NCBI GenBank assembly: GCA_946482595.1
Contig: CAMLSD010000174.1
Span: 1-6,455 of the forward strand
From: an uncultured Comamonadaceae bacterium
GTDB taxonomy: Bacteria; Pseudomonadota; Gammaproteobacteria; Burkholderiales; Burkholderiaceae
Length of the DNA: 6,455 nt
Reading direction: 5' to 3'
Position 1 is the first letter of the stretch, and each line of letters begins with the position of its first letter. A model generated the notes under the pieces. It saw only the letters and a program-made list of their open reading frames with translations. It ran no database searches and was not told the origin of the DNA. The translations under genes and the position numbers were made by a program. Positions 1 to 6,375 of the stretch are shown here, one piece after another.

Positions 1-245
1 TTGACGTTGAACACCGAGCCGCCGGTCGATTCGACCGAGCAGCGGATGCCGTGCTGTGCGCGGTCCTTGTTGACCAGGCGGCAGATGGCGCCGCCGGCTG
101 CGTAGTACACGCCGGTCACGCCACCGGTGCCGATCGTGACGAACTTCTGCTGGGCCACTGCCGAGCCCCACGGCAAGGCCATGGACACAAGTGCGGCGCC
201 GGCCAGCGCACGGCGCAGAATGGAAACGTTCAGGGCTTGCTTCAC
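1..245 (-). CDS. TAXI-family TRAP transporter solute-binding protein, N-terminal part (cut by left edge)
   Basis: Periplasmic receptor of a tripartite (TRAP) secondary transporter, which would capture an organic acid or amino acid and hand it to a DctQM-type membrane component. Only 81 codons are visible, starting at GTG (243-245). Residues 1-31 form a signal peptide: KQALN start, RR at 11-12, hydrophobic core at about 13-27, and a likely cleavage after AVA (29-31). The mature start, with [19 protein letters not shown] (34-52) followed by ICRLVNK and CSVESTGGS, is the typical opening of TAXI (TRAP-associated extracytoplasmic immunogenic) receptors, which are usually a little over 300 residues. 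The gene begins 25 nt after the BKACE stop, so it is probably the last visible gene of the rpiR operon. No membrane subunit is visible; it should lie beyond the left edge. The substrate cannot be read from this fragment. Confidence 0.9.
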   Translation of the reverse strand, partial: MKQALNVSILRRALAGAALVSMALPWGSAVAQQKFVTIGTGGVTGVYYAAGGAICRLVNKDRAQHGIRCSVESTGGSVFNV

Positions 246-249
246 TTCG

Positions 250-256
250 ACCTCCT
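250..256 (-). promoter_or_regulatory. Strong Shine-Dalgarno for the TAXI receptor
   Basis: On the minus strand AGGAGGT lies 4 nt upstream of GTG (243-245), an almost perfect anti-16S match. It fixes the GTG as the start over the internal ATG at codon 22, which falls inside the signal-peptide core. It also suggests that the secreted receptor is translated independently and strongly, unlike the overlapping cytoplasmic genes upstream. Confidence 0.8.
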
Positions 257-270
257 GTGGGTGTTGACGA

Positions 271-1155
271 TCATCGTTGGGCCTGCAGGGCCGGTGCCCC
301 GAAGAACCGCTCGCGGGTCACGGCGGCCGAGGCCCGGGGAATGCCCAGGGCATCGAGCGTGCCGGCAACCTGCCGTACCAGCTCGGCGTTGTCCTGCGCC
401 GGCTGCCCGTCGGGCCGCCAGACGTTGTTCTCGAAGCCAACGCGCACCCCGCCGCCCAGCGAGGCGCAGGCAACCAGGCAGGCCAGTTCCGACGCTCCGA
501 AGGCACAGGCCGACCATCGCCACGACGCTGGAAGCTGCCCCAGCAGGGGCAGCAGGTCGCGTGGATGGCCCGCCTTGCGGGATGCATAGGACCCTAGCAC
601 CATCAGGACTTCCGGACACCCTTGAAAACCCCCAGGCCGCTGGTGCAGCGCGACCAGCCGGCGCAGGTCATCGGTGTCGTAGACGATGAACTGCATCGCG
701 GTGCCGGCCTCCCGGAGTTCCTGCCAGAAGGCCAGTGCATCGGCGAGCCCGGCCTCGTCGGCAAACAGCTCGCGCACCGCCAGTGACACCGCCTGCGGCT
801 GAAGGGCCCGTACCGCGGCCATCTGCTGGGCCGGCGTGTAGCGGCCCACCGCCTCGGTGGTCATCTGAAGCACCAGGGCCTCGCCCACCGCCTCGTGGAT
901 GGCGGCGAACGCCTCGCGGTAGCGGCCCGGGTCCAGCGAGTGCGCCCCCTGGTCGTCACGCACATGCACGTGGAACCAGGTCGCGCCGGCCTCGACGCAC
1001 TGCCGCGCACACAGCGCGAGCTGCGTCGGCGTGATCGGCAGCGCCTCGTGGTCGGTCGGCATGCGTCGGGCACCGTTGGGTGCCACGCCGATGGGGACCG
1101 GCTGCCAGGCCGGCAGCACGGCCATCGCATCGGTCGGGTGGGCAGGGGATGTCAT
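271..1155 (-). CDS. BKACE family (DUF849) beta-keto acid cleavage enzyme
   Basis: Zn-dependent TIM-barrel enzyme of the family of Kce (3-keto-5-aminohexanoate cleavage enzyme). Members react a 3-oxo acid with acetyl-CoA to give acetoacetate and a new acyl-CoA. Family marks are APNGARR then LPITPTQLA near the N-terminus, the metal-binding HVHVRD (His68 and His70, numbered from the GTG at 1173), and VRVGFENN (Arg244, Glu248) near the C-terminus, where Glu is the third Zn ligand. In Kce the residue after that Glu is a catalytic Asp; here it is Asn249. I chose ATG at 1155 (294 aa) because GGAG (1162-1165) sits 6 nt upstream. A GTG at 1173 (300 aa) would overlap the aminotransferase stop as GTGA but has only a weak ribosome site. 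The upstream aminotransferase suggests that the keto substrate comes from an amine. The acyl substrate is not readable; family assignment is firm. Confidence 0.93.
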   Translation of the reverse strand: MTSPAHPTDAMAVLPAWQPVPIGVAPNGARRMPTDHEALPITPTQLALCARQCVEAGATWFHVHVRDDQGAHSLDPGRYREAFAAIHEAVGEALVLQMTTEAVGRYTPAQQMAAVRALQPQAVSLAVRELFADEAGLADALAFWQELREAGTAMQFIVYDTDDLRRLVALHQRPGGFQGCPEVLMVLGSYASRKAGHPRDLLPLLGQLPASWRWSACAFGASELACLVACASLGGGVRVGFENNVWRPDGQPAQDNAELVRQVAGTLDALGIPRASAAVTRERFFGAPALQAQR

Positions 1156-1169
1156 CGGCAGCTCCAGGG

Positions 1170-2519
1170 TCACATGCCCGTACTGGCCAGGGCGGCCGTC
1201 AGCGCGCGCTGCAGGCGCTCGACGATGGCGTCCAGGTCGGACTCGTTGGCAATGAAGGGCGGCGCCAGCAGGACGTGGTCCCCACGCCGGCCATCGATTG
1301 TCCCGCCCATCGGATAGACCATCAGGCCCTGAGCCATGGCCTCGCGCTTGATGCGGGCATGCAACTTCAATGCCGGGTCGAAAGGCTCGCGGGACGGGCG
1401 ATCACGCACCAGTTCGATCGCCCGGAACAGGCCGCGGCCACGGATGTCACCGACGTGGGGATGGTCGCCAAAGGCCTGCACCAGCCGGGCCTGCAGTGCC
1501 TCGCCCAGATCACGCACCCGCGCCAGCAGTCCATCGCGCCGGATCACCTGCTGCACCGCCAGCGCCGCCGCGCAGGCCACCGGGTGGCCGATGTAGGTAT
1601 GGCCGTGCTGGAACAGACCGCTGCCCTGCTCGAAGGCGTCGACGATGTGACGCTGAGCCAGCACCGCACCGATGGGCTGGTAGCCGCCACCCAGCCCCTT
1701 GGCAATGGTGAGCAGGTCCGGCACCACCGCTTCCTGTTCGCAGGCATGCAGCGTGCCGGTGCGGCCCATGCCGCACATCACTTCGTCGAGGATCAGCAGG
1801 ATGCCGTGCCGGTGGCACAGCTCGCGCACGCCCTGCAGGTAACCCGGCACCGGCGTGAGCGCGCCGGCCGTGGCCCCGACCACGGTCTCGGCCACAAACG
1901 CGATCACGCTGTCGGGGCCCAGGCGGTCGATGGCCTCGGCCAGTTCGGCCACCAGGCGCTGGCCATAGGCGACCGGGGTCTCGTCGGCAGCGCGGTCGCG
2001 GTACGCGTAGCACGGCGACACATGGGTCACATCCATCAGCAGCGGCGCGAACTGCGCGCGCCGCCAGGCATTGCCACCCACGGCCAGTGCGCCCAGCGTG
2101 TTGCCGTGGTAGCTCTGCCGTCGGGCGATGAAGTGGCGGCGCTGGGGCTGGCCGATCTCGACGAAATACTGCCGCGCCATCTTCAGCGCCGCTTCGACGG
2201 CCTCGGACCCGCCTGACACGAAGTACGCATGGCTGATGCCCGGCGGGGCGTGCTGCACCAGGTCATCGGCCAAGGCCTCGGCCACCTCGGTGGTGAAGAA
2301 GCTGGTGTGGGCATAGGCCACACGGTCGATCTGTGCGTGCATGGCCGCCAGCACGTCGGGGTGGCCGTGCCCCAGGCACGAGACGGCCGCCCCGCCCGAG
2401 GCATCGATGTAGGTGCGCCCCTGGTCGTCGGTGATCGTGAGGCCCTGGGCGGCCACGGCACGGGGCAGGCGTTGGTGGAACTGGCGGTGCAGGATGTGGC
2501 TGGTCGGGTCGGTGCTCAT
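1170..2519 (-). CDS. Class III PLP-dependent aminotransferase (aspartate aminotransferase family)
   Basis: Cytosolic fold-type I transaminase of the omega-amino-acid:pyruvate / DAPA / ornithine aminotransferase class, 449 aa, full length for the class. Visible landmarks are ASGGAAVSCLGHGHP (40-54); the phosphate-cup segment SGGSEAVEAALKMAR (102-116); SYHGNTLGAL (136-145), whose Tyr-His stacks on the cofactor; LLILDEV (241-247) with Asp245 for the pyridine nitrogen; IAKGLGGGYQPIGAVL with Schiff-base Lys274; HGHTYIGHP (305-313); and IRGRGLF (359-365). All catalytic residues appear intact. It starts at ATG inside the regulator's stop (ATGA) with no clear Shine-Dalgarno, so it is probably translationally coupled. 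The class covers omega- and beta-amino acids, diamines and amino-ketones. The BKACE next to it suggests that its product is a 3-oxo acid. The name aspartate aminotransferase reflects homology, not a known substrate. Confidence 0.95.
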   Translation of the reverse strand: MSTDPTSHILHRQFHQRLPRAVAAQGLTITDDQGRTYIDASGGAAVSCLGHGHPDVLAAMHAQIDRVAYAHTSFFTTEVAEALADDLVQHAPPGISHAYFVSGGSEAVEAALKMARQYFVEIGQPQRRHFIARRQSYHGNTLGALAVGGNAWRRAQFAPLLMDVTHVSPCYAYRDRAADETPVAYGQRLVAELAEAIDRLGPDSVIAFVAETVVGATAGALTPVPGYLQGVRELCHRHGILLILDEVMCGMGRTGTLHACEQEAVVPDLLTIAKGLGGGYQPIGAVLAQRHIVDAFEQGSGLFQHGHTYIGHPVACAAALAVQQVIRRDGLLARVRDLGEALQARLVQAFGDHPHVGDIRGRGLFRAIELVRDRPSREPFDPALKLHARIKREAMAQGLMVYPMGGTIDGRRGDHVLLAPPFIANESDLDAIVERLQRALTAALASTGM

Positions 2520-3403
2520 GAGCGGGCTTTCTTGGAGGGGCGTTCCCAGTAGACCTGGCGCGATTGCAGGTGGGACTGCATGGCGGCCAGGCGAGCCAGC
2601 GCAGCCCCCTGGCCGCGCACGGCCACCCGGGCCACGATGGCTTCGGCCAGCGCGAGTGCGCCGATCGACGACTGGAAGAACGAGGGGGAGTCACAACGGA
2701 ACAGCAGCGTCAGCTGCGCCCGCCGCGCAATCGGCGCCAGCGCGGCATCGGTCAGGGCCAGCACCGGCACACCGCGGGCCGCGGCCTGTTCGACGGCATC
2801 GACGGTCTGGCGGGTGTAGGGCGACTGGCTGATGGCCACGAGCAGGTCAGCCGGGCTCAACTGGGCAATCTGGTCGGTCAGTGCGCCGCCCAGGTCCTGC
2901 GCGAGCGTGCCGTTGTCGGCGAGCAGGCCATAGGTGTAGTGCAGGTGGTGCGCCACGCCAAAGTTCGCGCGCAGGCCGAGGAACAGCGCCCTGCGACTGG
3001 CCAGCAGCAGGTCGGCGGCCGCATCGAGGGCGTCGGGGCGGTTGAGTTCGCCCACCGACATCACGTTGGTGCGCTGAGCCTCGCTCAGTGGCGCGATCGC
3101 CTCGGCACCGCTGACGCCCGAGCGCTGCTGGGCCTGCGCCCGCTGCACGTAGCTGTCACGCCCGGCCCCCGCCAGGGCCTTGCGGAAGGGAGCACGCAGC
3201 GCCTCATACCCATCGAAGGCAAGCGCCTGCGCCAGCCGGGTCATTGTGGCCGGGGCCACACCGGCCTGCGCCGCACAGCGGCGCATGGACTGCATGCCCA
3301 GCTCGACCGGGTGCTGGCGCACCCAGCGTGCTGCGCGCTGCAGCTCAGGGCTGAGCTGGTCGAAGCGTTGGTCGATCAGGGCGTGGACTTGGCGCGGGGT
3401 CAC
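2516..3403 (-). CDS. RpiR/MurR-family transcriptional regulator (HTH plus SIS domain)
   Basis: Cytosolic DNA-binding regulator of 295 aa, the usual size. The N-terminal HTH_6 domain covers about residues 1-77, with the helix-turn-helix around 38-62 (MRRCAAQAGVAPATMTRLAQ). The SIS ligand domain covers about 127-260, including LFLGLRANFGVA (140-151), ISQSPYTRQTV (191-201) and VPVLALTDAALAPIA (212-226). The start is GTG (3401-3403): an in-frame TGA lies 21 nt upstream, so no longer form exists; the ribosome site is weak. The stop overlaps the aminotransferase start as ATGA, making it the first gene of the cassette and its probable local regulator. The SIS phosphate-binding pattern is altered (Arg145 and Asn147 where G and S are common), so the ligand may not be a phosphosugar. 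Two dyads in its own promoter suggest autoregulation. Confidence 0.93.
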   Translation of the reverse strand: MTPRQVHALIDQRFDQLSPELQRAARWVRQHPVELGMQSMRRCAAQAGVAPATMTRLAQALAFDGYEALRAPFRKALAGAGRDSYVQRAQAQQRSGVSGAEAIAPLSEAQRTNVMSVGELNRPDALDAAADLLLASRRALFLGLRANFGVAHHLHYTYGLLADNGTLAQDLGGALTDQIAQLSPADLLVAISQSPYTRQTVDAVEQAAARGVPVLALTDAALAPIARRAQLTLLFRCDSPSFFQSSIGALALAEAIVARVAVRGQGAALARLAAMQSHLQSRQVYWERPSKKARS

Positions 3404-3408
3404 GGGTC

Positions 3409-3423
3409 TGAAACATTGTTTGG
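3409..3423. promoter_or_regulatory. Candidate regulator operator 1 (dyad at the predicted transcription start)
   Basis: TGAAACATTGTTTGG contains the perfect inverted repeat AAACA-T-TGTTT (3411-3421); the outer TG/GG pairs do not match. It resembles the dyad at 3440-3455 and covers the predicted start of transcription, about 7 nt downstream of TAGAAT. A repressor bound here would block initiation. Assignment to the adjacent RpiR-family protein is inferred from position and symmetry. Confidence 0.5.
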
Positions 3424-3426
3424 ATC

Positions 3427-3456
3427 ATTCTATGCCTCATGAAGCATTTGTTTCAA
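3427..3456 (-). promoter_or_regulatory. Predicted sigma70-type promoter of the rpiR-aminotransferase-BKACE-TAXI operon
   Basis: Read on the minus strand, TTGAAA (3451-3456) is followed after 18 nt by TAGAAT (3427-3432), each 5 of 6 to the -35 and -10 consensus. The predicted start near 3420 leaves a leader of about 17 nt before the GTG at 3403. The element lies in an AT-richer patch of an otherwise very GC-rich window and is interleaved with two dyads. It is the only promoter-like pair I noticed between urtE and the left edge. Confidence 0.55.
3440..3455. promoter_or_regulatory. Candidate regulator operator 2 (dyad over the -35 element)
   Basis: TGAAGCATTTGTTTCA is a 16-nt dyad with arms TGAAGCA and TGTTTCA (6 of 7 pairs) around TT. 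It covers most of the -35 hexamer and part of the spacer. Its centre is about 31 nt, roughly three helical turns, from that of the dyad at 3409-3423, so two dimers could sit on the same DNA face. TGAAA/TTTCA-type dyads are plausible for RpiR-family proteins; the link to this regulator is an inference. Confidence 0.55.
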
Positions 3457-3475
3457 ACCCCGACTGGCCTGGACC

Positions 3476-3491
3476 CCGCCCGGCCGGGCGG
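3476..3491 (-). terminator. GC-only palindrome just after urtE: weak terminator candidate
   Basis: CCGCCCGGCCGGGCGG is a perfect 16-nt palindrome that begins 2 nt after the urtE stop codon (3494-3496). The transcript could fold a 6-bp all-GC stem with a GGCC loop. No U-run follows on the minus strand, so it is not a classical intrinsic terminator. It may only attenuate, mark the 3' end of the urt mRNA, or be chance in GC-rich DNA. Confidence 0.3.
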
Positions 3492-3493
3492 AC

Positions 3494-4186
3494 TCAGATC
3501 GACATGCGCTGGCGCACGCCGTCAGATTCCATGTCCTGGCCGCGTCCCCGCTGCACCACCTCGCCGCGTTCCATCACCAGGTACTGGTCGGCCAGTTCGG
3601 CGGCAAAGTCGTAGTACTGCTCGACCAGCACGATGGCCATGGTCTTGCGATCGGCCAGCATGCGGATCACGCGGCCGATGTCCTTGATGATCGACGGCTG
3701 GATGCCCTCGGTGGGTTCGTCCAGGATCAGCAGCTTGGGCCCGGCCGCAAGCGCCCGCGCGATCGCCAGCTGCTGTTGCTGCCCGCCGGAGAGGTCCCCC
3801 CCGCGCCGATGAATCATCTGTTTCAACACCGGGAACAGCTCGAACAGCTCGGCCGGTATCGGCGTGCGACCGCTCTTGTAGGCCAGACCCATGCGCAGGT
3901 TTTCTTCCACCGTGAGCCGGCCGAAGATCTCGCGACCCTGCGGCACGTAACCCACACCCTTGCGCACCCGCTCGTAGGGGGTGTCGTTGGTGATCGGCTG
4001 GCCATCGAGCAGCACGGTCCCGGTCTTGATCGGCACCACCCCCATCAGGCTCTTGAGCAGCGTGGTCTTGCCCACGCCGTTGCGGCCCAGCACCACGGTG
4101 ACTTCGCCGAGCCGGGCCTCGAAGGCCACATCGCGCAGGATGTGCGAGCCGCCGTAGTACTGGTTGACGCCTTCGACTTTCAGCAT
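3494..4186 (-). CDS. urtE: Urea ABC transporter ATP-binding protein UrtE
   Basis: One of the two cytosolic ATPases that drive the UrtABCDE high-affinity urea importer (branched-chain amino acid, LivF-like, subfamily). It is 230 aa, normal length. In order: Walker A GRNGVGKT (34-41), Q-loop Gln83 in YVPQGREIFG, signature LSGGQ (132-136), Walker B LLILDE (152-157), D-loop region PTEGIQPSI. The H-loop position is Gln190 (LVEQ), which is usual for LivF/UrtE rather than a defect. TPYERVRKGVGYVPQGREIF and the EQYYDFAAELADQYLVMERG tail are characteristic of UrtE. The ATG start is preceded by a modest AAAGAG. It follows urtD after 57 nt and is the last visible urt gene; no urease genes follow it, and an unrelated regulator operon comes next. 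Confidence 0.96.
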   Translation of the reverse strand: MLKVEGVNQYYGGSHILRDVAFEARLGEVTVVLGRNGVGKTTLLKSLMGVVPIKTGTVLLDGQPITNDTPYERVRKGVGYVPQGREIFGRLTVEENLRMGLAYKSGRTPIPAELFELFPVLKQMIHRRGGDLSGGQQQQLAIARALAAGPKLLILDEPTEGIQPSIIKDIGRVIRMLADRKTMAIVLVEQYYDFAAELADQYLVMERGEVVQRGRGQDMESDGVRQRMSI

Positions 4187-4243
4187 GGTTCACTCTTTCA
4201 ATCGCATGTCTCGAAACGCAGGGCGACGGGCGCAGGGCCGACA

Positions 4244-5131
4244 TCACCGCCCGAGGTAGACCTCGACCACCTTGTCGTTGGCCTGCACCTCGGCCAGCGG
4301 GCCTTCGGCCAGCACGCTGCCCTCGTGCAGCACCGTGACTTTCTTTTTCGGGTTGTCGCGGGTGAGGTCGTCGATGAACTTCATGTCGTGCTCGACCACC
4401 ACCAGCGAGTGGTTGCCCTCGAGCGACAGGAACAGCTCGGCGGTGCGTTCGGTCTCTTCGTCGGTCATGCCGGCCACCGGTTCATCGAGCAGCAGCAGCT
4501 TCGGGTCCTGCATCAGCAGCATGCCGATCTCCAGCCACTGCTTCTGCCCGTGCGACAGCAGGCCGGCGGTGCGCTGGGCACTGTCGCGCAGGTGGATGAG
4601 CGCAAGGATCTCGCCGATGCGGTCGAGCTGCTCGCCGCTCAGCCGCGAGAACAGCGACGCACGCACCCGCCGATCGGCCTTGAGCGCCAGCTCCAGGTTC
4701 TCGAACACGCTGAGCTGCTCGTACACCGTGGGCTTCTGGAACTTGCGGCCGATGCCGATCTGGGCGATCTCGCTTTCGCGCAGCCGCAGCAGGTCGATGG
4801 TGGAGCCGAAAAACGCCTTGCCCTCGTCGGGCCGGGTCTTGCCGGTGATGACGTCCATCATCGTGGTCTTGCCCGCACCGTTGGGGCCGATGATGCAGCG
4901 CAGCTCGCCTGCGCTGATGTTGAGCGACAGCTTGTTGAGCGCACGGAATCCGTCGAAGCTCACCGTGATGTCGTCCAGGTAGAGGATGGCCCCGTGCGTG
5001 ACGTCGAGCTGGCCTTCCTGCACGATGCGGCCGAAGCTCGCGGCCCGGTCGCCCGAGCCCCCCACGGGCGAGACGTAGCGGTCGTGGGCCTCCCGGATGC
5101 GGGCGCCTTCTTCGAGCAGGTCGGGCGTCAT
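4244..5131 (-). CDS. urtD: Urea ABC transporter ATP-binding protein UrtD
   Basis: Second cytosolic ATPase of the urea importer (LivG-like), 295 aa, slightly long for UrtD because of an extension of about 45 residues before the ABC core (ILYLDDITVSFDGF at 49-62). Walker A GPNGAGKT (82-89), Q-loop Gln132 in GRKFQKPTV, signature LSHGQ (192-196; His replacing Gly is typical of UrtD, as is the following KQWLEIGMLL), Walker B LLLLDE (212-217), H-loop His248 in VVEHDM. The C-terminus VVEVYLGR is diagnostic. A short charged stretch, TRDNPKKK (257-264), lies between the H-loop helix and VTVLHEG. The frame stays open further upstream, to 5425, but that part is a shadow of urtC. ATG at 5131 is chosen because it overlaps the urtC stop (ATGA) and has AAGGAGG (5139-5145) in front. 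Confidence 0.97.
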   Translation of the reverse strand: MTPDLLEEGARIREAHDRYVSPVGGSGDRAASFGRIVQEGQLDVTHGAILYLDDITVSFDGFRALNKLSLNISAGELRCIIGPNGAGKTTMMDVITGKTRPDEGKAFFGSTIDLLRLRESEIAQIGIGRKFQKPTVYEQLSVFENLELALKADRRVRASLFSRLSGEQLDRIGEILALIHLRDSAQRTAGLLSHGQKQWLEIGMLLMQDPKLLLLDEPVAGMTDEETERTAELFLSLEGNHSLVVVEHDMKFIDDLTRDNPKKKVTVLHEGSVLAEGPLAEVQANDKVVEVYLGR

Positions 5132-6252
5132 GCGCGCTCCTCCTTGGTGTTGCGGCGACGCAGCAGGCCCACGATGCCCTGCGGCAGGAACAGTGTGACC
5201 GCGATGAACAGGGCCCCCAGGAAGTAGAGCCAGAACTCGGGGAAGGCCACGGTGAACCAGCTCTTGGCGCCGTTGACGAAAAACGCGCCGATGATCGGGC
5301 CGATCAGCGTGGCACGCCCGCCCACGGCCGTCCAGATCGCGATCTCGATGCTGGCGGCCGCCGACATCTCGCTGGGGTTGATGATGCCCACCTGCGGCAC
5401 GTACAGCGCGCCGGCCACGGCACACATCACGGCCGACAGCGTCCAGATCGCCAGCTTGTACCAGAGCGGGTTGTAGCCGGTGAACATCACACGCGACTCG
5501 GCATCACGAATGGCCTGCAGCACCCGACCGAACTTGCTGGCGATGATCCAGCGCGCCATCAGGTAGAAGCCGATCAGCACCAGTCCGGTGATGACGAACA
5601 GCGTCATGCGCATCGACGGCGTGGCAATCGGGATGTCCAGGATGCGCTTGAAGTCGGTGAAGCCGTTGTTGCCGCCAAAGCCGGTCTCGTTGCGGAAGAA
5701 CAGCAGCATCGCGGCAAACGTCATGGCCTGGGTGATGATCGAGAAGTACACCCCCTTGATGCGCGAGCGGAAGGCAAAGTAGCCGAACACGAAGGCCAGC
5801 AGGCCCGGCACCAGCAGCACCAGCAGCATCTGCGCGATGAACGAATCGCTCAGCGACCAGTGCCAGGGCAGCTCCTTCCAGTCGAGGAAGACCATGAAGT
5901 CCGGCAGGTCGGACTGGTAGTTGCCGTCGCGCCCGATCTGGCGCATCAGGTACATGCCCATGCCGTAGCCGCCCAGCGCAAAGAACAGGCCGTGGCCCAG
6001 CGACAGGATGCCGGTGTAGCCCCAGATGAGGTCCATGGCCAGCGCGCAGATGGCGTAGCACATGATCTTGCCGATCAGGGTGACGTAGTAGTCGCTCAGG
6101 TGGAAGGCACTGTCGGCCGGCACCACCAGGTTGAGCACCGGGGCCACGACCACCACGGCCGCAATGGCGGCAGCCAGGCCCGACCAGGCCCGTGGGCCCA
6201 GCAGGAAGCCGCCGCGAGGGGCAAACACGGGAGGAGGAAGGACGGCGCTCAT
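5128..6252 (-). CDS. urtC: Urea ABC transporter permease UrtC
   Basis: Inner-membrane permease (LivM-like) that pairs with UrtB to form the urea channel; 374 aa. Roughly eight to nine hydrophobic segments are visible, near residues 25-45, 57-75, 80-103, 139-160, 168-186, 214-236, 267-285, 300-330 and 341-362. The coupling loop for the ATPases is ASKFGRVLQAIRDAESR (238-254) with MFTGYNPLWYK. FGGNNGFTDF (192-201) and AVGGRATLIGPIIGA (309-323) are family marks. ATG at 6252 starts MSAVLPPP; no Shine-Dalgarno is evident. The frame continues 54 codons further to a GTG at 6414, but that part translates the hairpin repeats into low-complexity Pro/Gly/Arg sequence and is not credible. The 3' end contains the urtD ribosome site and overlaps the urtD start by 4 nt. 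Confidence 0.95.
   Translation of the reverse strand: MSAVLPPPVFAPRGGFLLGPRAWSGLAAAIAAVVVVAPVLNLVVPADSAFHLSDYYVTLIGKIMCYAICALAMDLIWGYTGILSLGHGLFFALGGYGMGMYLMRQIGRDGNYQSDLPDFMVFLDWKELPWHWSLSDSFIAQMLLVLLVPGLLAFVFGYFAFRSRIKGVYFSIITQAMTFAAMLLFFRNETGFGGNNGFTDFKRILDIPIATPSMRMTLFVITGLVLIGFYLMARWIIASKFGRVLQAIRDAESRVMFTGYNPLWYKLAIWTLSAVMCAVAGALYVPQVGIINPSEMSAAASIEIAIWTAVGGRATLIGPIIGAFFVNGAKSWFTVAFPEFWLYFLGALFIAVTLFLPQGIVGLLRRRNTKEERA
5139..5145 (-). promoter_or_regulatory. Shine-Dalgarno of urtD inside the urtC 3' end
   Basis: AAGGAGG on the minus strand lies 7 nt before the urtD ATG and is embedded in the codons for the Lys-Glu-Glu near the UrtC C-terminus. It settles the urtD start and, with the ATGA overlap, points to translational coupling of permease and ATPase. 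Confidence 0.8.
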
Positions 6253-6313
6253 GGGGTGGTGGGGTTGGGGAAGTCGTGTGCGTGAAAAGGAAGTGGGCGT
6301 GGTGTGGGCCACC

Positions 6314-6352
6314 CCCTCTCCCCTGCCCTCTCCCCCGTGCCGGGGGCGAGGG
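6314..6352. repeat. REP-like hairpin unit A (upstream of urtC)
   Basis: CCCTCTCCCC (6314-6323) is followed by TG and a hairpin at 6326-6352: CCCTC pairs with GAGGG, one mismatch, CCCCC pairs with GGGGG, loop GTGCC. The layout, a short conserved head plus a stem of CCCTCTCCC type, matches a family of palindromic repeats common in intergenic regions of beta- and gammaproteobacteria (recalled, not searched). It faces unit B in the opposite orientation. No T-run follows on either strand, so it is not an intrinsic terminator. Confidence 0.7.
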
Positions 6353-6375
6353 AGTGATCCCTGGCCGGTGTGGCC

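Noticed and set aside
1080..2216. 378-codon plus-strand open frame
   Set aside because: It is antisense to the aminotransferase and the BKACE start, has no family motif and no convincing ribosome site; a composition shadow.
3341..3358. Dyad CAGCTCAG-GG-CTGAGCTG inside rpiR
   Set aside because: Eight-bp arms, but it lies in coding sequence for the HTH domain (LSPELQ), shares no half-site with the promoter dyads and has no promoter nearby; most likely coincidence.
3617..3619. Loss of the H-loop His in UrtE (Gln190)
   Set aside because: LVEQ at this position is normal for the LivF/UrtE branch of ABC ATPases, not a defect.
3776..5227. 483-codon plus-strand open frame
   Set aside because: It lies antisense to urtE and urtD, whose motifs are complete. 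The translation is His/Gln/Ala/Leu-rich with no recognisable domain, typical of an antisense shadow in GC-rich coding DNA.
5132..5425. Upstream extension of the urtD frame
   Set aside because: It overlaps urtC coding in another frame and translates to Arg/His/Gly-rich sequence. The ATG at 5131 has a strong ribosome site and the expected UrtD N-terminus.
6326..6352. Hairpin A as an intrinsic terminator of an upstream gene
   Set aside because: No T-run follows the stem on either strand, and the sequence matches a paired repeat better than a terminator.
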